Assembly: GCA_035296085.1 (NCBI GenBank)
Contig: DATHBP010000154.1
Coordinates: 1 to 11,560 of the forward strand
Source of the DNA: DATHBP01 sp035296085
GTDB lineage: Bacteria; Actinomycetota; Actinomycetes; Propionibacteriales; Nocardioidaceae
DNA length: 11,560 nucleotides
Reading direction: 5' to 3'
The notes below the pieces were generated by a model, which was given only the letters and a program-made list of their open reading frames with translations, did not search any database and was not told where the DNA came from. Position numbers and translations under genes: made by a program. Positions within the stretch are counted from its first letter, which is position 1; each line of letters opens with the position of its first letter. Below, in pieces: positions 1-6,982 of this stretch.

Positions 1-1388
1 ACCAGGGTCTTCGGCACGTCCTTCAGCGGTGCGTACCCGCCGACCGCGTCGCCGTACAGCGTGGAGTAGCCGACGGCGAGCTCGCTCTTGTTCCCCGGCG
101 CGAGCACGAGGTGGCCGTGCTGGTTCGACAGCCCCATCAAGATGACGCCGCGCACCCGAGCCTGCAGGTTCTCCGCCGCCAGGCCGGTGAGCTCCAGCTC
201 GGCGTGGAAGCTCTCGACCATCGACTCGATGGGCTGCACGGTGTAGACGAGGCCGAGCCGACCGGCCAGGTCAGCCGCGTCATGCAGCGAGTGGGCGGAG
301 CTGTAGCGGCTCGGCATCGAGACGCCGTGGACGTTGGGCGCGCCGAGCGCGTCGGCCGCCAGGGTGGCCGTGAGGGCCGAGTCGATGCCCCCGGAAAGCC
401 CCAGGACGACGCTGGCGAACCCGTTCTTCCCGACGTAGTCGCGCAGCCCCAACATCAGCGCCTCGTAGGTCTCCTCCAGGTCCGACAGCCGCTCCGCCAC
501 CACTGGTGGCTGTGGCGGGCGCGCGCGGGCCGGCTCGGCGCTGACCAGTGTGCGCTCGACGGCCAGCCCGGTGTACGACGAGGCAGGTGCCGGTGGCTCC
601 TCGAGAGCGTCGGCGAGATCCAGGTCGACGACGAGCAGCTGCTCGCGAAACTGCGCGGCCCGGCTGATGAGCGCGCCGGCTGCGTCGACGACGAGGGAGT
701 CGCCGTCGAACACGAGTTCGTCCTGGCCGCCGACCATGTTGACGTACGCGAGCGGGCAGCCGGCTTCGGCGGCCCCTCGGACGCACAGGTCGAGGCGCAC
801 GTCGTCCTTCGAGCGTTCGTACGGCGAGCCGTTGATCACCAGCAGCAGGCCGGCTCCGGCCGCGCGGGCGGTCAGCGGCGGGCCGGGCTGCCACAGGTCC
901 TCGCAGATGCCGAGCGCCACGTCGACGCCGCAGATGCGCACGACGGCCATCGTGTCGCCGGCGACGAAGTAGCGGAACTCGTCGAAAACGCCGTAGTTGG
1001 GCAGGTGGTGCTTGGCGCAGCGGGCGGCGACCCGCCCGCCGTACAGGACCGCCGCGGCGTTGCGCGGCGACCCGCGAGGCACGCCCACGCGCTCGGGTGT
1101 CCCTGGCGAGGCGTCCAGGAACCCGCACACGACCGCCAGGTCGGCGAGCCCGGCGTCGGCCAGCCGGCCAGCCAGCGACTCGACGGCGGCAGCCGACGCA
1201 GCCTGGAACGACGCGCGCAGGGAGAGGTCCTCGACGGGATAGCCGGTGAGTGCCATCTCGGGGAAGGCGACCAGGTCGGCGCCCGCGGCCGCCGCCTGCT
1301 GCGACCAGTCGAGGATCCGGGCAGCGTTGCCGCTGAGATCGCCCACGCTCACGTTGATCTGAGCGAGGGCGAGCCGCAGCGCAGGCAC
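1..1388 (-). CDS. nadE: Glutamine-dependent NAD+ synthetase, 3' part beyond window
   Basis: The last step of NAD synthesis: deamido-NAD + ATP + glutamine gives NAD+; cytosolic. About 462 codons are visible. The end lies beyond base 1, so roughly the last 100 or more residues of a usual ~580-residue protein are missing. The N-terminal half is a nitrilase-type glutaminase with the expected triad: Glu44 (FPEMALTGYP), Lys126 (KHHLPNYG) and Cys162 (GICEDLW). The C-terminal half is the ATP-pyrophosphatase synthetase domain, with the P-loop LGLSGGIDSA near residue 332 and later the motifs LAPGNKSELAVGYSTLYGD. I start it at GTG 1388, giving VPALRLALAQINV, because nitrilase domains begin with this strand and a TAGGCT box lies 6 nt upstream with no Shine-Dalgarno sequence. 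It is divergent from glnA2. Family assignment is very safe; the exact start is less so. Confidence 0.95.
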   Translation of the reverse strand, partial: MPALRLALAQINVSVGDLSGNAARILDWSQQAAAAGADLVAFPEMALTGYPVEDLSLRASFQAASAAAVESLAGRLADAGLADLAVVCGFLDASPGTPERVGVPRGSPRNAAAVLYGGRVAARCAKHHLPNYGVFDEFRYFVAGDTMAVVRICGVDVALGICEDLWQPGPPLTARAAGAGLLLVINGSPYERSKDDVRLDLCVRGAAEAGCPLAYVNMVGGQDELVFDGDSLVVDAAGALISRAAQFREQLLVVDLDLADALEEPPAPASSYTGLAVERTLVSAEPARARPPQPPVVAERLSDLEETYEALMLGLRDYVGKNGFASVVLGLSGGIDSALTATLAADALGAPNVHGVSMPSRYSSAHSLHDAADLAGRLGLVYTVQPIESMVESFHAELELTGLAAENLQARVRGVILMGLSNQHGHLVLAPGNKSELAVGYSTLYGDAVGGYAPLKDVPKTL

Positions 1389-1394
1389 GCCTCG

Positions 1395-1400
1395 AGCCTA
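1395..1400 (-). promoter_or_regulatory. Putative -10 box of nadE (TAGGCT), leaderless start
   Basis: On the minus strand TAGGCT matches the actinobacterial -10 pattern TANNNT and ends 6 nt before the GTG start. Transcription from it would begin at or next to the start codon. No -35 element is convincing at the expected distance. It shares a 51-bp gap with the glnA2 promoter, so the two transcription complexes would compete. Confidence 0.45.
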
Positions 1401-1406
1401 TCGGCG

Positions 1407-1433
1407 TTGTCCGTACCCGATGGGCGCGATACT
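1407..1433 (+). promoter_or_regulatory. Putative glnA2 promoter, TTGTCC-15-GATACT
   Basis: TTGTCC (1407-1412) is followed after 15 bp by GATACT (1428-1433), with 6 nt from there to the ATG at 1440. There is no Shine-Dalgarno sequence. The layout fits a transcript starting at the ATG itself. The spacer is shorter than the ideal 17 bp, so the -35 part is the weaker half of this call. Confidence 0.4.
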
Positions 1434-1439
1434 GCGGGC

Positions 1440-2777
1440 ATGGACAAGCAACACGACTTCGTGCTCCGTGCGCTCGAGGAGCGAGACGTCAGGTTCGTCC
1501 GACTCTGGTTCACCGACGTTCTCGGCTTTCTCAAGTCGGTCGCGGTGGCGCCGGCCGAGCTGGAGGGCGCGTTCGCGGAGGGCATCGGGTTCGACGGCTC
1601 GGCGATCGAGGGTTTCGCCCGTGTGTACGAGGCCGACATGCTCGCCAAGCCCGACCCGTCGACGTTCCAGCTGCTGCCCTGGCGCGATGCAGGGACTGCC
1701 ACCGCGCGGATGTTCTGCGACATCACGATGCCGGACGGCGCGGCGTCCTACGCCGACCCGCGCTTCGTGCTGAAGCGCACGCTGGCGCGGGCTGCCGAGC
1801 ACGGCTTCACGTTCTACACCCACCCCGAGATCGAGTTCTTCTTGTTCAAGGCCTCGCCCGAGGACGGGGTGGCACCGGAGCCGGTGGATCGCAGCGGCTA
1901 CTTCGACCACACCTCCCAGGGCGCCGGCCAGGACTTCCGCCGCGAGGCGATCACGATGCTGGAGTCGATGGGTATCTCGGTCGAGTACAGCCACCACGAG
2001 GGAGCGCCGGGCCAGCAGGAGATCGACCTGCGCTACGCCGACGCGCTCACCACCGCCGACAACATCATGACGTTTCGCGTGGTGGTCAAGGAGGTCGCGC
2101 TCTCCCAGGGGATCTTCGCGTCGTTCATGCCCAAGCCCTACACCCGGCACGCCGGCTCGGGGATGCACACTCACATGTCGCTGTTCGAGGGCGACCGCAA
2201 CGTGTTCTTCGAGGCGGGCGCGGAGTACCACATTTCCAAGGTGGGCAGGGCCTTCATCGCCGGCATCCTGCACCACGCCGCCGAGATCACCGCTGTGACG
2301 AACCAGTGGGTCAACTCCTACAAGCGGCTCGCCGGCGGCGGGGAGGCACCCGAGCACATCTGCTGGGGCCACAACAACCGCTCGGCGCTGCTGCGCGTAC
2401 CCATGTACAAGCCGGCCAAGGGCCAGTCGACCCGCGTGGAGTTCCGCGCCATCGACTCCGCGTGCAACCCCTACCTCGCGTACGCCCTGCTGCTCGCGGC
2501 GGGACTCAAGGGCATCGAGGGTGGCTACCAGCTTCCGCCGGGCGCGGAGGACGACGTGTGGTCGCTCACCGAGGCTGAGCGCCGCGCGCTCGGCATCGAA
2601 CCGCTTCCGGCCTCGCTCGACGAGGCGATCGCCCGGATGGAGACCAGCGAGCTGGTGGCCGAGACGCTGGGAGAGCACGTCTTCGACTTCTTCCTGCGCA
2701 ACAAGCGTGCCGAGTGGCAGGAGTACCGCCGCCAGGTCACCCAGTTCGAACGCGACCGGCTGCTGCCGTTGCTGTAG
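1440..2777 (+). CDS. glnA2: GlnA2-type glutamine synthetase family ligase
   Basis: A 445-residue ligase of the GSI-alpha size class that joins an amine to the gamma-carboxyl of glutamate using ATP. Glutamine synthetase motifs appear in order: FDGSAIEGF (52-59), the metal-binding HPEIEFF (128-134), HHEGAPGQQEID (185-196) with Glu187 and Glu194, GSGMHTHMS (239-247), the NSYKRL loop (292-297) with flap Glu302, and RVEFR (332-336). The beta-type insertion is absent. The segment that carries the adenylylated Tyr in GSI-beta enzymes reads DDVWSL (371-376), with Trp374, so adenylylation is unlikely. In DGSAI the second Ser of the usual DGSS, part of the ammonium site, is Ala55. Arg61 matches the Arg used for glutamine feedback in Bacillus. 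The frame is open far upstream, but that part is antisense to nadE; ATG 1440 gives the normal family N-terminus. S. coelicolor GlnA2 is reported to be a gamma-glutamylpolyamine synthetase, so the substrate here may not be ammonia. Confidence 0.93.
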   Translation: MDKQHDFVLRALEERDVRFVRLWFTDVLGFLKSVAVAPAELEGAFAEGIGFDGSAIEGFARVYEADMLAKPDPSTFQLLPWRDAGTATARMFCDITMPDGAASYADPRFVLKRTLARAAEHGFTFYTHPEIEFFLFKASPEDGVAPEPVDRSGYFDHTSQGAGQDFRREAITMLESMGISVEYSHHEGAPGQQEIDLRYADALTTADNIMTFRVVVKEVALSQGIFASFMPKPYTRHAGSGMHTHMSLFEGDRNVFFEAGAEYHISKVGRAFIAGILHHAAEITAVTNQWVNSYKRLAGGGEAPEHICWGHNNRSALLRVPMYKPAKGQSTRVEFRAIDSACNPYLAYALLLAAGLKGIEGGYQLPPGAEDDVWSLTEAERRALGIEPLPASLDEAIARMETSELVAETLGEHVFDFFLRNKRAEWQEYRRQVTQFERDRLLPLL

Positions 2778-2794
2778 AGCTGGCCAGCGGTCGG

Positions 2795-2800
2795 TAGCCT
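2795..2800 (+). promoter_or_regulatory. Putative -10 box (TAGCCT) before the amidotransferase gene
   Basis: TAGCCT fits TANNNT and ends 7 nt before ATG 2808, which has no Shine-Dalgarno sequence. It would give a near-leaderless internal transcript for the amidotransferase and glnE, separate from the glnA2 promoter. No good -35 match is seen; TTGCTG lies 20 bp upstream. Confidence 0.35.
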
Positions 2801-2807
2801 CGCGGGC

Positions 2808-3527
2808 ATGACCGACCCGGGGCGCGTGCTCGTCGTGGAGCACGAGGCGGACGCTCCGCTCGGATGGCTCGGGGAGTGGCTCGAAGATGCCGGGCTTCAT
2901 CTCGACGTCCGCCGCCCCTACGCCGGTGAGCAGCTGCCGAGCTCGCTGAGCGGCTACACCGGTCTCGTGGTGCTCGGCGGGAGCATGGGTGCCTACGACG
3001 ACGACGAGCACCCATGGCTGACGCCCACCAAGACGCTGCTCCGCGAGGCGCTGCGCGACGACGTCGCGACGTTCGGCGTATGCCTGGGCCACCAGCTCGC
3101 CAGCGTGGCACTCGGGGGAGAGGTGGCGCGCCATCCAGCCGGGCGCCAGATCGGCGTCATCCCGCTCGTTTGGACGCGCGCCGCCGCCACGGACCCGGTC
3201 TTCGCCCAGCTGCCCGAGGCCCGCGGCGTTCACTGGAATGACGACGTCGTCGTCGAGCTGCCGCCGGGCGCCGTCCTGCTCGCCGGCACTCCCATCGGCG
3301 GCCCACAGGCGCTGCGACTTGGGCGCCGGGCGTGGAGCGTCCAGTTCCACCCGGAGGCAGGATACGACATCGCCGTGCGCTGGCTGGAGTCCGACGAGCG
3401 CGACGGCTCGCCGCGCGATCCCGACGTCGAAGCAGCGATGCTCGTCTTGAAGAACGCCGACGCGGAGCTGTACCAGACATGGCAGCCGGTTGCTGCGCGC
3501 TTTGCCCACCAGGTCCTCGAGCGCTGA
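2808..3527 (+). CDS. Class I glutamine amidotransferase (GMP synthase-like)
   Basis: A 239-residue stand-alone class I amidotransferase domain. It has the nucleophile elbow GVCLGHQLAS with Cys92, and His181 and Glu183 in VQFHPEAG, so the Cys-His-Glu triad is complete. The oxyanion segment VVLGGSMGAYDDD lies at 54-66. No synthetase domain is attached, so it either hydrolyses a gamma-glutamyl amide bond itself or feeds ammonia to an unknown partner. It starts 30 bp after glnA2 and ends 9 bp before glnE, consistent with one operon. Since GlnA2 may make gamma-glutamylpolyamines, this enzyme could remove the glutamyl group; that is inference only, because its Cys motif is of the GMP synthase type rather than that of PuuD-like hydrolases. 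No signal peptide or membrane segment. Confidence 0.85.
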   Translation: MTDPGRVLVVEHEADAPLGWLGEWLEDAGLHLDVRRPYAGEQLPSSLSGYTGLVVLGGSMGAYDDDEHPWLTPTKTLLREALRDDVATFGVCLGHQLASVALGGEVARHPAGRQIGVIPLVWTRAAATDPVFAQLPEARGVHWNDDVVVELPPGAVLLAGTPIGGPQALRLGRRAWSVQFHPEAGYDIAVRWLESDERDGSPRDPDVEAAMLVLKNADAELYQTWQPVAARFAHQVLER

Positions 3528-3536
3528 GTCGGCCGG

Positions 3537-6521
3537 GTGAGCCGACCGCGTACTCAGTCCGACACCGCGAGGTTGGCCCGGCTCGGGTTCGCTGACCCTG
3601 GTGTCGCCGCCGAGGGTGTACGCACCTGTGGGCTTCCCGAGACGGTCGTCGCGGCGCTCGCGGATTCAGCGGACCCCGACCAGGCGCTGGCCGCACTGCG
3701 CCGACTGCTGGACTCCGGAAGTGATCCACCGACGCTGCTGGCGGGGCTCGAGTCCGACGGCGGGCTGCGGGCGCGCCTCTCCGCCGTATTGGGCACCAGC
3801 GACGCACTCGGCCACCAGCTCGCTCTCCACCCGGAGCACTGGAGGGACCTGGCGGCCGCCAGGTTCGATGCGGCCGAGTGGCCGGCGTGGGCGGATACCA
3901 GTCGCGCGGAGCTGCTGAACGCGGTCGGTGCCGACCCGGCTGCGGCGGAACCCGTGGCGGTGGGTGGTCCGCCGGCCGCTCTCGACCAGCTGCGAATCAC
4001 CTACCGACGGCTGCTGCTGCGGTTGGCGGCGCGCGACCTGACCGAGGGCATCGCCGTCGACGAGGTGGCCGCCCAGCTCGCGGATCTCGCGGCGGGCGCT
4101 CTCGCCGCGGCGTTGGCCATCGCCCGGCTCCAGCTCGGTGACGATGCGGCGACCTGCACGCTCGCCGTCGTCGCCCTTGGCAAGTGCGGAGGCCGCGAGC
4201 TCAACTACGTTAGCGATGTCGACGTCGTCTTCGTCGCGGAACCGGTGGCCGGTGCATCGGAGGCGGTCGCGCTGCGATCCGCGAACCGACTCGCGGCAGC
4301 GCTCATGCGCAACTGCTCAGGGCACACCGGGGAAGGGTCGCTGTGGCCCGTCGACGCCGGCCTTCGGCCCGAGGGAGGGACAGGTCCGCTCGTTCGGACG
4401 TTGCACAGCCACCTGCGCTACTACGAGCGGTGGGCCAAGACCTGGGAGTTCCAGGCGCTGCTCAAGGCACGGCCGGTCGCCGGCGACGGCGATCTCGGCC
4501 GCCGCTACGTCGAGGCCGTGTCCCCGCTGGTCTGGCAGGCTGCGGACCGCGACGGCTTCGTACCCGACGTGCAAGCCATGCGCCGGAGGGTCGTCGAGCA
4601 GCTCGCACCCGCAGCCGACCGCGAGCTCAAGCTGGGCCCCGGGGGACTGCGCGACATCGAGTTCGCCGTCCAGCTGTTGCAGCTCGTGCACGGGCGCACG
4701 GACCCGACCCTGCGCAGCGGCACCACGTTGGTGGCCTTGGCGGCGTTGACCGACGGCGGCTACATCGGGCGGGACGACGGCGCCGCGCTGGCTCCGGCGT
4801 ACAGGTTCTTGCGCTCCCTCGAGCACCGCATCCAGCTTTGGCAGCTCCGGCGCACCCATGCGCTGCCGCAGTCGCCTGCATCGCTGCGCCGGCTTGGTCG
4901 CTCGATGGGCTACCGCGCCGATCCTGTCGCCGAGCTGACGGCAGCGCTGCGCGGCCACGCGCTGGAAGTGCGCCGCCTTCACGAGAAGCTGTTCTACCGT
5001 CCGCTACTCGCGGCGGTGGCGGCCCTGCCCGAGGACGAGCTGAGGTTGAGCCCCGACGCCGCCCGCGACCGTCTCGCCGCGCTCGGCTATCTCGACCCCG
5101 CTGCTGCGCTGCGCCATCTCGAGGCGCTCACGGCCGGCATCTCCCGCCGAGCCACGGTCCAGCGCACCCTGCTGCCGGTCATGCTGCACTGGTTCGCCCA
5201 GGCGCCCGCTCCCGATGCCGGGCTGTTCGCGTTCCGCCAGGTCTCGGAGGCCTTGGGCACGACGCACTGGTACCTGCGCCTGCTGCGAGACGAGGGCACC
5301 ACCGCCCAGCGCATGGCCACGGTGCTGTCCTCGAGCCGCTATGCCACCGAGCTGTTGATGCGCCGTCCGGAAGCGGTGCGCATGCTGGCTGACGACGACG
5401 AGCTGCGGCCGCTCGCCCGCGCGACCATCGAAGCGCAGATGCGGGCGGCCGCAGAGCACCAACAGCCTGGCGAAGGCGCGATGGTGGCCCTGCGGGCCGT
5501 CCGCCGGCGCGAGCTGCTGCGGATCGCTGTCGCCGACGTCCTCGGCCAGCTGGATATCGAAGAAGTGGGGGAGGCGCTCAGCACCGTGGCGGCGGCCACG
5601 CTGAGCGTGGCTACGGAGAGCGCCCAGCGGACCGTCGAGGACCAGCGTGGCGGTCGGCTGCCCATGCGGCTAGCGCTGGTCGCCCTGGGTCGGCTCGGCG
5701 GGCACGAGATGGGCTATGCCAGCGACGCCGATGTGCTGTTCGTCCATGACCCTGCACCCGGGGCGTCCGAAGACGATGCAGCCGCTGCGGCGGGCGCCGT
5801 CGCCGGCGAGCTGCGCCGCATGCTCGAGGTGGCAGGACCAGACCCCGCGCTGCGCCTGGACTTCGACCTGCGACCCGAGGGCCGGCAAGGTCCCCTCGTG
5901 CGCTCGCTCGACTCCTACGCTGCCTACTACTCGCGCTGGTCCCACGCGTGGGAGTCCCAGGCTCTGCTGCGAGCAGAGCCCGTGGCCGGCGACACGGCCC
6001 TTGGCGACCGGTTCACTGCGATGATCGATCCGCTGCGCTGGCCGCCGGAGGGACTTCGGGAGTCAGACGTACGCGAGATCCGCCGGCTCAAGGCCCGGAT
6101 CGACTCCGAGCGGCTGCCGCGCGGCGCCGACCCGGCGACCCATACCAAGCTCGGTCGTGGCGGTCTGGGTGATGTCGAGTGGACCGTCCAGCTGCTCCAG
6201 CTTCGCCACGCGCACGAGGTGCCTGGCCTGCGGACGACTGGGACGCTGACCGCACTGGGAGCGGCACTCACCGCCGGACTGGTCTCCGGCGATGATGCCA
6301 GCGCCCTGCGCGACTCGTGGCGGCTGGCCAGCCGCGTGCGCAACGCGCTGATGCTCGTCCGCGCCCGGCCGTCGGACTCCTTGCCCCGCGATGCCGGCGA
6401 GAGGGCAGGCGTCGCGTTCTTGTGCGGATATCCGGCTCAGGAGACCGAGCGGCTGGCCGATGACTACCGGCGAGTGACCCGCCGAGCCAGGTCGGTCGTC
6501 GAGCGGATCTTCTCCGGCTGA
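3537..6521 (+). CDS. glnE: Bifunctional glutamine synthetase adenylyltransferase/deadenylylase
   Basis: A 994-residue protein of normal family length that adds AMP to, and removes it from, glutamine synthetase in response to nitrogen state. It shows the two-copy design. The N-terminal deadenylylase nucleotidyltransferase has GGRELNYVSDVDVVF with Asp227 and Asp229, then KLGPGGLRDIEFAVQLLQ near 363-380. The C-terminal adenylyltransferase has GGHEMGYASDADVLF with Asp730 and Asp732, then KLGRGGLGDVEWTVQLLQ near 871-888. Both metal-binding D-x-D pairs are intact, so both activities should be present. The start is GTG 3537, 9 bp after the amidotransferase stop, giving a usual N-terminus (TARLARLGFADPG); no Shine-Dalgarno sequence is clear, so translation may be coupled. 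Its likely target is a GSI-beta synthetase outside this window, because the adjacent GlnA2 lacks the target Tyr. The last 58 bp overlap the whiB gene on the other strand. Confidence 0.96.
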   Translation: MSRPRTQSDTARLARLGFADPGVAAEGVRTCGLPETVVAALADSADPDQALAALRRLLDSGSDPPTLLAGLESDGGLRARLSAVLGTSDALGHQLALHPEHWRDLAAARFDAAEWPAWADTSRAELLNAVGADPAAAEPVAVGGPPAALDQLRITYRRLLLRLAARDLTEGIAVDEVAAQLADLAAGALAAALAIARLQLGDDAATCTLAVVALGKCGGRELNYVSDVDVVFVAEPVAGASEAVALRSANRLAAALMRNCSGHTGEGSLWPVDAGLRPEGGTGPLVRTLHSHLRYYERWAKTWEFQALLKARPVAGDGDLGRRYVEAVSPLVWQAADRDGFVPDVQAMRRRVVEQLAPAADRELKLGPGGLRDIEFAVQLLQLVHGRTDPTLRSGTTLVALAALTDGGYIGRDDGAALAPAYRFLRSLEHRIQLWQLRRTHALPQSPASLRRLGRSMGYRADPVAELTAALRGHALEVRRLHEKLFYRPLLAAVAALPEDELRLSPDAARDRLAALGYLDPAAALRHLEALTAGISRRATVQRTLLPVMLHWFAQAPAPDAGLFAFRQVSEALGTTHWYLRLLRDEGTTAQRMATVLSSSRYATELLMRRPEAVRMLADDDELRPLARATIEAQMRAAAEHQQPGEGAMVALRAVRRRELLRIAVADVLGQLDIEEVGEALSTVAAATLSVATESAQRTVEDQRGGRLPMRLALVALGRLGGHEMGYASDADVLFVHDPAPGASEDDAAAAAGAVAGELRRMLEVAGPDPALRLDFDLRPEGRQGPLVRSLDSYAAYYSRWSHAWESQALLRAEPVAGDTALGDRFTAMIDPLRWPPEGLRESDVREIRRLKARIDSERLPRGADPATHTKLGRGGLGDVEWTVQLLQLRHAHEVPGLRTTGTLTALGAALTAGLVSGDDASALRDSWRLASRVRNALMLVRARPSDSLPRDAGERAGVAFLCGYPAQETERLADDYRRVTRRARSVVERIFSG

Positions 6522-6868
6522 GCCGGTTCGAGATCCTCGCTGGTCGGCCACTCCGCACCGGGCGTACCCCCCAGTGGCGTCATAGGCGTGCCGGCGACTC
6601 CGGTGACGAGCGCATCACGCTCGGCTGGCGTGAGCCCTCCCCACACGCCGTACGGCTCACGAACGGCCAAAGCGTGCGCTCGGCAGTGCTCGAGGACGGG
6701 GCAGCGCGCGCAGTAGCTCTTCGCGACTTCCTCGCGGGCACGGCGCTTGGCGCCGCGTTCGGAGTCGGGCGAGAAGAACAGCTCGGGGTCAGCCTCGCGG
6801 CAGCTGCCCTGCAGCTGCCACTCCCACTCCTGCCAGACTGGCATAGGGAGTCGGCTTAAGTTAGCCAT
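6464..6868 (-). CDS. whiB3: WhiB-family iron-sulfur regulator, WhiB3/WhiD type
   Basis: A 134-residue WhiB-like protein, a redox- and NO-responsive [4Fe-4S] partner of the principal sigma factor. Four cluster cysteines are seen: Cys23, Cys53, Cys56 (CARC) and Cys62. The turn motif GVWGG is at 74-78, followed by LTPAERDAL. The N-terminus SRLPMPVW...WEWQLQGSC and the block AVREPYGVWGGL resemble WhiB3 of mycobacteria and WhiD of Streptomyces more than WhiB1, WhiB2 or WhiB7. After residue 90 there is a ~45-residue proline- and charge-rich tail longer than that of WhiB3; its last codons are antisense to the end of glnE. Start: ATG 6868, 4 nt after GGAGG; the adjoining ATG 6871 would leave only 1 nt and is less likely. 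The open frame continues upstream to 7102 but lies antisense to the MerR gene and is not used. It is divergent from that gene. Confidence 0.93.
   Translation of the reverse strand: MANLSRLPMPVWQEWEWQLQGSCREADPELFFSPDSERGAKRRAREEVAKSYCARCPVLEHCRAHALAVREPYGVWGGLTPAERDALVTGVAGTPMTPLGGTPGAEWPTSEDLEPAQPEKIRSTTDLARRVTRR
6505..6536 (+). terminator. Nested inverted repeat over the glnE stop codon
   Basis: Outer arms GGATCT (6505-6510) and AGATCC (6531-6536) enclose inner arms CCGGCT (6514-6519) and AGCCGG (6521-6526) around a single G. The glnE stop TGA (6519-6521) sits in the centre. No T-run follows on either strand, so this would be an actinobacterial-style terminator without U-tract or an mRNA 3' end structure. 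It also lies within the end of whiB. Confidence 0.35.
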
Positions 6869-6872
6869 CATG

Positions 6873-6877
6873 CCTCC
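6873..6877 (-). promoter_or_regulatory. Ribosome binding site of whiB (GGAGG)
   Basis: A perfect GGAGG on the minus strand, 1 nt before the first ATG of an ATGATG pair and 4 nt before the second. The spacing favours the second ATG (6868). It is one of the few strong Shine-Dalgarno sequences in this window. Confidence 0.7.
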
Positions 6878-6900
6878 AGACGAAGTACTTACGCCTAGAA

Positions 6901-6929
6901 AAGTTACTCCAAACTTGTTCAAGATGCAA
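6901..6929 (-). promoter_or_regulatory. Putative whiB promoter, TTGCAT-17-TAACTT
   Basis: On the minus strand TTGCAT (6929-6924), a 17-bp spacer and TAACTT (6906-6901), which fits TANNNT. The start point would fall near 6894, giving a leader of about 25 nt containing the GGAGG site. The spacer contains the palindrome CTTGTTCAAG (6914-6923), well placed for a regulator. Confidence 0.45.
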
Positions 6930-6948
6930 GACCGGGATGGGACAAGTT
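6912..6948. promoter_or_regulatory. Inverted repeat AACTTGT-N23-ACAAGTT, possible operator
   Basis: Perfect 7-bp arms at 6912-6918 and 6942-6948 in a conspicuously AT-richer gap between whiB and the MerR gene. The left arm overlaps the palindrome CTTG-TT-CAAG (6914-6923), and a direct repeat CAAGA-TG-CAAGA runs 6920-6931. A further 8-bp palindrome AAGTACTT lies at 6883-6890 in the presumed whiB leader. These are candidate sites for the adjacent MerR protein; arms this short could also arise by chance. Confidence 0.35.
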
Positions 6949-6982
6949 GCGGGTGGTGCCCCCGTGACCGACCATTGAGACC

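Noticed and set aside
111..1439. Long N-terminal extension of the glnA2 frame, giving an 888-residue protein
   Set aside because: It is exactly antisense to nadE, is compositionally unlike a protein domain, and the normal glutamine synthetase N-terminus begins at ATG 1440.
1398..3509. A 703-codon open frame antisense to glnA2 and the amidotransferase
   Set aside because: High-GC codon bias leaves antisense frames open; the translation shows no domain and both sense genes are complete and well conserved.
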